This document shows positions 55,645 through 64,000 of a stretch of DNA of 64,000 nucleotides, piece after piece. A program made the translations under genes and the position numbers. The notes beneath the pieces were generated by a model. It made no database searches and had not been told where the DNA came from. It saw only the letters and a program-made list of their open reading frames with translations. Every line of letters begins with the position of its first letter. Positions within the stretch are counted from its first letter, which is position 1. The stretch is from the NCBI RefSeq assembly GCF_050947875.1, contig NC_134570.1, positions 227,649,265 through 227,713,264 of the forward strand. The letters are read 5' to 3'. This stretch comes from Dermacentor variabilis. Its lineage: Eukaryota; Arthropoda; Arachnida; Ixodida; Ixodidae.

Positions 55645-55872
55645 CCGCGGTTGCTCAGCGGCGATGGTGTTGCGCTGCTAAGCGCGAGATTGCCGGATTA
55701 AATCCCGGCGCCCGCATTTCGATGGGGCTGAAATGCGTAGATGGCCGTGTCCCGTGCATTGGAGGCGCGTTAGGCTATTCCCTTGTTGGTCAACATTAAC
55801 CGGGAGTCCCCCACTACGGCGTGCCACATAATCAAACCGTGGTTCTGACACGTAAAACCACAGAATTCAACT
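55645..55872 (+). repeat. Tick-type SINE, full length with tRNA-like head
   Basis: The head contains an A-box-like TTGCTCAGCGGC at 55651-55662 and a B-box-like GGATTAAATCCC at 55695-55706, the internal RNA polymerase III promoter. The body has GCATTTCGATGGGGCTGAAA and the end GACACGTAAAACCACAGAAT. It shares body and tail with 20825-20990. SINEs of this type need LINE enzymes to move. The copy is diverged and contains small indels. Confidence 0.88.
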
Positions 55873-55874
55873 CA

Positions 55875-58150
55875 AATATTTTTGTAGTGTGAGCTCGGCA
55901 ACAAAGCGCCACGACACATTTATGTGGCACTAAAATTGAAAGATAGACCCAGCCCGTGGGGCTATTGGAGTTCCGAATGATGCAGCGGTATATTATCTAG
56001 CGGCGATGAAAAGTATGGCGTTTTTGCTTTATGTTCAATTTCAATTGTGAACAGTTGAATGTTTGAAGCATCCGAAAAAATTTTCGAAATATACTCGGGT
56101 CTGTGAATAGTGCTATTCGATATAACCACATCGAACGATATTTCATTCGCTATTCGAAAGGTTTGAATTTGCGCACACCCCTTTATGCGCTTTATCCCTT
56201 ATTACAGTATAGCAAACTTGCATGTAGTCGTTCGCGCTCTTTCTTCCTGTAGGCTTCCTTGTCCATCTTTAAATTGCTTCCTAGCTTTACAGATGCAAGC
56301 AATGGCTGCGAAACAGAGATGCGTTTTACTAGGCACCAGTACCTGTGTGCAGCCTGGCGAATTTAATTTCGGCTGTTCCTAGCATTTTTGGTTTGTTCTT
56401 CACACACACAAAAAAAAAATCAATAAATCGGAGGGTACAAATGAGGGCAGTTATTATCAGTCGACGAGGGCAGCACGCCTCGCCAATGAGCACAATGCGT
56501 GATGTTCATCCAAGTGCGCTTTCCTTTAGTTCAGTTATTTAAATCATTTTGCTTCGGGGGGGGGGGAGGGGAGGGGCTTTCCATACGAAAAAGCAATGCA
56601 AACATAGAGAAAAAGATTCTATAGGGTAGTTTCACACGAAAGAAAGAGTACACATGGATCAAGAGCTATTGTACCATTTATTCACAGTGCCGTCATTATA
56701 TATATATGATACGCGCAAGCGCAGGTGCGTTAATTGACGCAAATAAAAATGATTTCCCTGTTTGATATACGCCTGAAGGCACCTGATTTATTTTGTGAGC
56801 AAAGAAATTGAAGGCTCACTGACCCTCTCCCATCTTCTTATGTGAAATCCTTCTTGGCTTGCTTTTTGCGGCTTTTGTGAAGAATATTTGCTTCGCAAAA
56901 CACGGAGGCTCACGTGCTCCGCCAAACGCGTGCGTTCAGCCTTGTGTTCCAGGCGTGCTCTCGGAATCGGTCATGTGTGCGCACCTTCCGGTTTCACGAA
57001 TACCCACGGGAGAATGATATGTCGCGTACCGCTCCGCGAGAGTTTCACAGAAGTTGAAATGCCTTCTTTTTTTTTTATTATGGTAACTTTGGTTTTTATT
57101 ACCGGCTGCAGTTACACGAAGGCAAACACGGGTGAGCTTATTGGGAGCAAAAAAAAAAAAAAAAGCACGTACCACGGCAACGTTGTGCCAAGTTGAATTT
57201 GGGTGAGATGTTGTGCATATAATCCATAACTTCCATCCGACCCTTCTTTCCAGTGGACTCGTCACCGTTCTTGCTGTGACGACGTTGTGGAATAAACAAA
57301 CGACAACAGAGCTTGTCCAGTGTCTGCCCTTTTCTTTCGTGCCGTGTCTACTGTTGTGCGCTCTTTAGTTATGTAGAGTTTGACGTGACCCGGCAGATAT
57401 TAGCAATGCATAACGAAGGTCGCATTGATACAAAAATTGCAAAGCAAAATGGGCGTGATTAAATAAGATGACGGCCACATTGTAATTATTGCTCATAAGT
57501 TTCACAGAACATAATGATCACCATAGCGCGCAATAACACAAATTGAAACGCATTGTTGAAAATTGATTAAGAAAAGAAGATCTGAGTTTTTTTTTTTTTT
57601 TTTAGGAGGTATACCCATTCCTAACGTATCAAGGTGTTACTAGCTTTTCTTACTCGATTTTCATTGCCGTTACAACCATGATTTTCTTTACACAGCGGCG
57701 TAGCAAAGCAGTGGCACGAAAGCCTGTCGGGCGGGCGCCTTCGTTCCCTGAGCGCAGCTGAGTTAAGCCGCCCTACAACACCTCTCAAAATTTTTATTCA
57801 CCGCAGCATCGAGCAGAGTCGCCGCTTGGCAAAACCATGCAGTGTGTGGCAAGGCCTCTGAGATTGAGTGACGCGGCCACCGCGGGATGCGCATCTCGGA
57901 GGGCATGAATGTAGATGCGAATCTCTTGCGTGTATGGGCCCTTGAATTATACAAAGTACGCACTGTGGATAGCGCATCGCGTCGTCTCGTGCCGTGTGCA
58001 CATCCCTGAAGACGGCAAATTTCGTTGGTTGTAGCGCAGTCAATTTTCGACCATGCACAGAGGCATCTGGCCTTTCATTGTAGTCTTTGCGCAGTCATAA
58101 GATGGGTGACTGCATTTGTAGAGAGTGCGATATGGGTTGTAAGATTTGGA
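55875..58150. other. No recognisable gene
   Basis: Mixed sequence with a G-run at 56555-56575, a TA repeat near 56695, poly-A at 57151-57166 and poly-T at 57585-57604. Short frames (56888-57196 plus, 57798-58058 minus) have no motif I can place. Confidence 0.4.
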
Positions 58151-58154
58151 GCGG

Positions 58155-58760
58155 TCGTAGCTGTAGGAAGGACCTTGGGGCAACAGGACTAGGCGAGCAG
58201 GATTTATTTGCAGGATTTACATTTTAAGCAAGATACATCGGCAGTCTAGCGCGACTCCCATATGGAGCCCGCAAGACTAACATACAGCAAACAGCTTACG
58301 AGCACACAGCTCACTAGTATATTTCTAGCATGACAACGAGCACTCAGCTCCCGACGACGAGCCCACTCTAGCAGCCGACAACCGCTGCTTATAAGCCCCG
58401 ACAACCGCTGCTTATAAGCCCTAGGTCCCCCCTTGAGTCCCAGTGGGCGGATTCCCAGTGGACGGAAACGTTCGTTCAATCATCGTTCGACGTCACGGTT
58501 CGACGTCACCGTAGATGACCCTTTTGGAGGAGGATGATGACTCACATACACGTGCCGCACATACACACAGGTGAAAAGGGCCGCAGCCGACGTCAGAGGG
58601 CTTCGTAGAACTCTGCTTTGTCCCGGGTGGCGCGGCTTGGTACCACATTCCTGAGCTGACCGCGCGCCACGTGGCTGCCGGTCATCCGCAGTTCTCTGAA
58701 GGGCGCCCCGTCTGGTGGGATTGGAACACGTGCAGCGGGGGCACGTTGCCACCCCGTACG
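58155..58760 (-). repeat. Candidate solo LTR
   Basis: On the minus strand two tandem 23-bp units (58398-58420 and 58375-58397) each contain a CTTATAAG box, a TATA-like signal. About 210 bp downstream AAATAAATCC at 58202-58209 gives a polyadenylation signal. TATA then AATAAA at this spacing is LTR-like. There is no pol gene beside it, so it may be a solo LTR. Its ends are not defined. Confidence 0.4.
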
Positions 58761-58989
58761 GCCATTCCTAACAGGGTTTAGTAATGTCTGCTGTCGGGCT
58801 AGTTGGTACATGCCTTTTAGAAATGGTTTTAGGCGCAAAAAAATTAGAGACGGACAACACAATAACAAACACGGACAGGCGCACACTAGCACATTATTTT
58901 TATTTTTCTGTGTGCTTTACTTATATACCCTCAGGCATCAGAACAGGAACACATACACAGGTGAATTCATATGAGACAAAAATCAAACC

Positions 58990-59283
58990 TAATCGTATCT
59001 TATCCGCCAGGAAACTAAACTCATTCCCGTGAAGAGACAACCCTGGAACGCTGATACACTAGTCACCAAACTTTCTTATATAAATCGTATCTGCTAGTTC
59101 CCGTATCACAGTATTCTTACTTTTCCGTAGTATGTATGTTTTTCAGCAAAGGTTCACATGTGTACACTTTGCAGTGATTCGCCAAATGCGAGCCTGTCCC
59201 ATTCTGGATTGAGAGAGCATGCTCTCGCAGGCGATAATTTCTACAACGCCCGGTTTGGCTGATGTATACCGTGCTGCAGTCTC
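58990..59283 (-). pseudogene. Penelope-like GIY-YIG endonuclease fragment
   Basis: On the minus strand YISQTGRC, RLREHALSIQNGTGSHLA and a following CKVYTCEP can be read, with a frame change near 59240. These match the GIY-YIG endonuclease that ends Penelope-like ORFs and nicks the target. An RTE insertion cuts it just upstream at 59284. Confidence 0.72.
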
Positions 59284-59780
59284 GTCATCATCATCATCAG
59301 CCTGGCTACGCTCACTGCAGGGCAAAGGCATCTCTCATACTTCTCCAATTACCCCGGTCATTTGCTGTTTGCGGCCATTTGTCCCTGCGAACTTCTTAAT
59401 CTCATCCGCCCACCTAACTTTCTGCCGCTCCCTGCTACGCTTCCCTTCTCTTAGAATCCAGTCCGTAACTCTTAATGACCATCGATTATCTTCCCTTCTC
59501 ATTACATGCCCTGCCCATGCCCATTTCTTTTTCTTGATTTCAACTAAGATATCATTAACTCGCGTTTGTTCCCTCACCCAATCTGCTCTCTTCTTATCCC
59601 TTAACGTTACACCCACCATTCTTCTTTCCATAGCGCTTTGCGTCGTCTTCAATTTAAACAGAACCCTTTTCGTAAGCCTCCAGGTTTCTGTCCCGTAGGT
59701 GAGTACTGGCAAGACACAGCTGTTATACACTTTTCTCTGGAGGGATAATAGCAACCTGCTGTTCATGATCTGAGCTGCAG
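59284..59780 (-). mobile_element. RTE-type LINE 3' end, nested in the Penelope-like element
   Basis: A 143-codon open frame (59335-59766) reads VLPVLTYGTETWRLTKRVLF, DWVREQTRVNDILVEIKKKK and WADEIKKFAGTNGRKQQM. It is very close to the RTE at 7323-7780 plus. The 3' tail is (ATG)n, seen as TCATCATCATCATCA at 59285-59299. Severely 5'-truncated, but the remaining frame is intact, so it is relatively young. Confidence 0.85.
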
Positions 59781-60104
59781 CCTAAATAAACCTTATACAC
59801 GACGCCAGCGGAACGTTTCTTCAAAAAACAGTTTACGTGGTTCTTTACACACTTGGCCTTTGGTTTTTTTTTTTAAAGACAGGCGCGCACGAATGCAAGA
59901 ATGTTTCCGAGGAGACGAAAACACTACCGGTACATCGTACCTAGAAGCAACATTCTTTAACGAATGAGTAACTATGTGTATATACGGAATTACAACAGGA
60001 CTCGTTTTCCGTTTCTTTTCGGTTGTTTCCGAAGCATTGAGAGGCTCGCGACGAAATCAGCGGCGAATATCGCAGCCACCTTCGATTTGCACATGAGCAC
60101 ATGT

Positions 60105-60880
60105 TCAGCAAAACTAGGAACGAGTTACAACAAATGCTTGAGGACCTTAACAGATAGAGTATAAGAGTGTGGTTGAATATTAATATGCAGAAGACAAAGA
60201 TGAATCAAAATGAATCAAAAGCCGGGCAACGAAACAAGAGTTCAGGGTCGTCAGTCAGCCTCTAGAGCGTGTGAAGGAGTACGTTTACCTAGGTCAATTA
60301 CTCACAGGGGACCCTGATCATGAGAACGAAATTTACAGAAGAATAAAAATGGGTTGGAGCGCGATCGGCAGACATTGTGAGATCTTGACTGAAAGCTTAC
60401 CATTATCATTAAAAAGAACGCTGTACAATTAATGCATTCTGCCGGTGCTGACATATGGGTAGGAAACTTGGAGACTGACAAAGAAGCTCGAGAACAACGA
60501 CTGCGCAAAGAGCAATGGAACGAAGATTGCTAGGCATAACGTTAAGAGAGAGGAAGAGAGTGGTGTGGGTCAGAGAGCAAACAGGGATAGCCGACATTCT
60601 AATCGACTTTAAGCGAAAGAAGTGGAGCTGGGCAGGTCATGTAATGCGTAGGTTAGATAACCGGTGGACCATTAGGCTTACAGAATGGGTGCCGAGAGAA
60701 GGGAAGCGCAGTCAAGGATGGCAGAAGACTAGGGGGAGATGAAATTAAGAAAGTGAAAGCTGTCGGAAACTGGAATCAGTTGGCGTAGGAGAGGAGTACT
60801 TGGAGATCGCAGGGAGAGGCCTTCGCACGGCAGTGCACATAACATTGGCTAATGACGATAATGATGAAATATCTCCAAGA
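60105..60880 (+). mobile_element. RTE-type LINE 3' end (second family), nested
   Basis: The plus strand shows LNINMQKTK, then several frameshifts, then an open frame at 60515-60742 with ERRLLGITLRERKRVVWVRE, DILIDFKRKKWSWAGHVMRR and WVPREGKRSQGWQK. The end is GACGATAATGATGAA near 60875. It belongs to the same family as 18681-19770 rather than the RTE at 59284-59780, and is more decayed. Confidence 0.8.
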
Positions 60881-61095
60881 AATCTTCGGTCACCGAAAGT
60901 AACAAAGAAGCAGGGAAGCTCGCCGGGCCAAGCCTAGACCCTTGCAAATTAAAGCCTTCCCGAATATCGGGGAGGAGGGGGGCATGACCTAGTTAGAGCC
61001 AACTGTAAGCTAGTTATGACAATAGATCGTTTGATTGTTTTTAAATGGGCTGAATGAAACGGCAAGAACTGTTTCTGTGCATGGGAGTTGTACAT

Positions 61096-61461
61096 TCAAC
61101 AAACATGGTTTTCATGAAGGGTGATATGAAGGTCTAAAAATTGCAGCGTGTCCAAAGTAGGTAGCTCGTGGGTTAACTTGAGCCCTTGTCCAAGCACTTT
61201 AAGAGTGTCTAATACGTCCTTAACCCACTTTGTGTTGGCACAATCCTGTTGTTTGTTCAAAACAATTAAGAAGTCATCTACATATCTAATGATCTGCAAG
61301 ATCTTGTCCTTTAACAAACCGGTTTCCAAGTGGTGGTCAATGTTCGCAAGAAAAATGTTCCATAACACAGGTGCCCTACATGACCGTATGCATATACCAT
61401 TCCTCTGCACAAACAGCTCATCTTCAAAAGAAATTACCATTGCCCCAAGATAAAACTCCAA
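61096..61461 (-). pseudogene. Penelope-like reverse transcriptase palm fragment
   Basis: The frame shows VISFEDELFVQRNGICI, then the catalytic segment QIIRYVDDFLIVLNKQQDC and TLDTLQFLDLHITLHENHVC. YVDD and the FLDL-type follow-on are typical of Penelope-like RTs. The active-site Asp pair is intact, but the frame is cut at both ends. The linker goes on in other frames below 61090 (for example RLGPASFPASLLLSVTEDFL at about 60885-60945). Confidence 0.82.
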
Positions 61462-61689
61462 AAGAGCTAAAAAACTTTATACCGGAACCTTTGCTGGAAA
61501 ACACATGCATACTATGGAAAAGTAAGGACATAGTGGCAGGGGAACTAGCACAGGCGATGTATATCATAAAGTTTGGTGACCAGTGTATCAGCGTTTCGTC
61601 ATTGTCTCGTCACGAGAATGACTTTAGTTTCCTGGCTGATAGGATATTATCAGGTTTGTTTTTATCTCATGTGAACTAAGCTCGTATGT

Positions 61690-62440
61690 TCCGGTTCGCA
61701 TGCCTGTTATATGTTACTGTTCGCATGACATAGGGTAAGTGAAGCACAGGAAAAAATAAAAATCAGTTGCGAGTATGCACCTGTCTGTCTGTTAACCTGT
61801 TGTCCGTGACTTATTCTTGAGCCTAAAATCATTTCTAACAGCGCGATATGGGATCGTTGCACTTTGCGGTAGTAATGATCATTAAAGATTAATGCTCACT
61901 GAGTTTGAAGCGCATCAGAAAAATGTATTGTGCGTCGTTCTAACCAAATGAAGCGGTCGCCGTAAGACGTGAGTGCAGTGCTTTAGCGATCTTATTTTCA
62001 ATGTGTCGGTCATTCTGCAATCTTTGTGATACAAAAAAAGAAAGAAAACAGTACAAAAAAAGTATCGCGCACTCCCTGATCGTGGTCTTAGGTGTATAAT
62101 TGCATGGCCATAACTTAGTGGTTACATGACCATCCCTTAGGTGTCCTCTCGTTATGTGGTTCTGAGCCCACTACGAAAAACGAATTTTGTCTCGAAAGTG
62201 AATTCTGTCACTTGTGCATGCCGGTTATCTGTCAGAAATGGAAAGCGAAACACGGATCTTGCGTGTTAATTTGTCGCTTTCGTTTTCGTGTGCAACGTGT
62301 CCCCTTTGCAGCACAACACGCCATTTTTATGTCATACCAACAAGCTCCCGTCGACGCACGTCTGAGCGCAAATAAAGTAGTACATTAGGATCGTGTATGA
62401 CATGGCACTTGCCAGACGCAGGACAATGTTAGCTTCACTG
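61690..62440. other. No recognisable gene
   Basis: Unassigned sequence with an A-rich patch near 62030-62060. No open frames of note. Confidence 0.4.
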
Positions 62441-62444
62441 ATTT

Positions 62445-64000
62445 GATTGATTTGTAGAGTTTATTGGCGGAAGGGCCAGATATGGCCAAAGAGCGCCTAG
62501 TCGATGATCCGTGCTTCTCAATGATATGTGAGTGTTATTTGTAAGGAATATATGGTACACGGCTGCATAGTGGCCTAAAAATATTCGCTAAAAAATGCAA
62601 AATATACATATGGTGCAATGTGGCTGTAAAAGGGCCTAAAATTTAATCGTTCTGAAGTGCGTAAAATACAAGTATAAAAATGACAGTGATTGATCGTTTC
62701 TGCGATGACAATAGATGTTTCTCGGGATGAGGGATGATCAGTAAAATATGTAGTATCTGTAGCACTAGTGCCTCAGCAGGGCCTTGAAGGCAAGGGCTGG
62801 GAGGCACGTGCTCTATAAAGTGTTTTCATTGCAGCTACGACCTCCAGGTGGAGGCCGTGCTGCAAGTAGCCTGACGAAATGACATTTAGGGTGTCAGTTT
62901 CAAATAAAAAGTTTAATACTGATTGAAAAGTAAAAAGGGGATCATTGCTGAGAAAGAATTCTGGATGTAACGGTATATGTTGGAGATAAGCGGAGGGAAA
63001 TTACTTTTTTCCTTCTGCCTCTATTTCAGCGCATTGGATAAGGACATGAATAACTGTAAGCCTGTTGCCACATTTGGTACATGTCGGAGGTTCGCTTCCT
63101 GTCAAAAGGTAGGAGTGAGTGCCGTAAGTATGTCCTATTCTTCATCTACAAAGAAGCACTTTCTTATGCCTTGCTGTTCTTTCAGATATCCAGTTGCCTA
63201 ATTTGGGTTCGATAACGTGTAGCTTTTTCCCTACTGCTTTATCCCATTGATCCTGCCACTACTTCCTCAGTCTATGGCGTAAGAAGGGCCCAAGTTCTGT
63301 TGCTCGTAGGGGTTTATTCACATCTGTTTCATTAAAGGCGACTGACGCTGCACTTTCGTCAGCAGCTACGTTACCTTTTATGCCCCTATGGCCAGGTACC
63401 CAACATAGGACGATATTGTGGTTGTACATTAAGGGTAAGCATAGTTGTGTGTATAGTTCATTAAAAACAGGGTTCGTATGTTTCCGAAAACTCATTAGGG
63501 CCCTTATTACGCTTAATGAATCTGTGAGGATGATGGTCTTATTGAGATTTCTTTGTCTGATGTGTTTTACAGCTGAGAGTATCGCGTACGCTTCAGCCGT
63601 GAAAATACTTGTGTTGGTATTTAGAGTACCGGAGGTGGAAAAAAATGGTCCTAGTGCTGCATACGCAACACCAGCAGATGATTTGGAAGCATCTGTATAA
63701 AACTCGGCACAGCAGTACTTCGCTTGGAGTTCGAGGAAGTGTGATCGTATGTGTGCCTCAGGTGCATGTTTCGTTATTTCGACAAAAGAGATATCGCACT
63801 CCATGGTCTGGCATTCCCAAGGCGGTGGAAGGCGAGTGGGAAGCATTAGAATATTTTCTGGGATATGGATATCTGTTTCTTCTGCCATTGCTTCCAAGCG
63901 CAGGCTCAAAGGACTTCTAAGTGGGCGGTTACGGTAAAGTGTGGCAGCGGACAGGTCGCTAACGTTGGAATGGCATGGATGTTCGATGTCTGATTTTGCC
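62445..64000 (-). mobile_element. RNase H-bearing LINE, 3' part, runs off the window
   Basis: The minus-strand frame 63259-63909 is an RNase H domain of an I/Jockey-group LINE: EFYTDASKSSAGVAYAALGP, IFTAEAYAILSAVKH, IILTDSLSVIRAL and CWVPGHRGIKGNVAADE, with the acidic set and the C-terminal Asp present. A stop at 63256-63258 and one more near 63148 break the continuation, which holds a Cys/His motif EPPTCTKCGN...VIHVLIQCAE near 63030-63105. The 3' tail is an (AATC)-type repeat at 62445-62458. RT should lie beyond position 64000. Confidence 0.82.

Larger units (their letters stand above)
58830..61475 (-). mobile_element. Penelope-like element, broken by two RTE insertions
   Basis: On the minus strand the order is RT (61096-61461), a linker readable at 60880-61090, 59790-60100, then a GIY-YIG-type endonuclease (58990-59283). 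That is Penelope order. RTE fragments interrupt it at 60105-60880 and 59284-59780. The 5' part before the RT palm is missing. The sequence at 58830-58900 may be its 3' flank. Confidence 0.8.

Noticed and set aside
55651..55706. Possible functional tRNA gene (A and B boxes)
   Set aside because: No cloverleaf with paired acceptor stem is evident, and the boxes are followed by the standard SINE body.
1..64000. Bacterial-type defence system or phage region
   Set aside because: Splice junctions, LINE/SINE/LTR content and lack of operons show eukaryotic nuclear DNA.

Overview
This window looks like repeat-rich nuclear DNA from an arthropod, most likely a hard tick. That placement is inference. It rests on a tRNA-headed SINE that resembles the Ruka-type SINEs of ixodid ticks, and on the mix of RTE, I-clade and CR1-like LINEs, Gypsy and Penelope-like elements, mariner, P-element-like and THAP/DDE transposons. 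Coding regions are spliced with GT/AG junctions, and there is no bacterial-type operon structure. Almost all recognisable coding sequence is transposon-derived and carries frameshifts or stops. The two exceptions are a nearly intact spliced P-element-like transposase gene (21834-25768, minus) and a short GC-rich open frame that may be a host exon (54780-55106, plus).

Layout from the left: a Gypsy gag fragment with its LTR (183-1579, minus); a composite repeat carrying a mariner (1586-5081, minus); an unexplained stretch; an RTE LINE interrupted by filler DNA (6355-7841, plus); a decayed P-element-like gene split by a 1.3 kb TTAA-flanked element (9534-13084, minus); a minisatellite, a MITE and scraps of LTR elements (13.1-16.1 kb); a decayed spliced THAP-DDE transposase gene (16153-18657, plus); an RTE remnant (minus); a SINE; then the nearly intact P-element-like gene.

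From 26.3 to 39.5 kb lie two I-clade LINEs in the same minus orientation. They are separated by AT-rich DNA with a hairpin and an 88-bp minisatellite. Next come a decayed Gypsy (40375-44660, minus), a CR1-like LINE whose ORF1 begins with a 2A-like peptide (44673-46937, minus), and a head-to-head LINE ORF1 (46978-48347, plus).

From 49887 to 53820 lies a second copy of the 1586-5081 composite, inverted, about 45 kb away and with extra nested insertions. The right end holds a long-TIR MITE, the possible host exon, a full-length SINE, an LTR, a Penelope-like element broken by two RTE insertions, and the 3' part of an RNase H-bearing LINE that runs off the window.

The genes do not form a pathway. 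The window records nested transposition, and the order of several insertions can be read from which element interrupts which. All identifications come from reading motifs by eye. No database search was run, and clade names (I, CR1, RTE, Gypsy) are best estimates.
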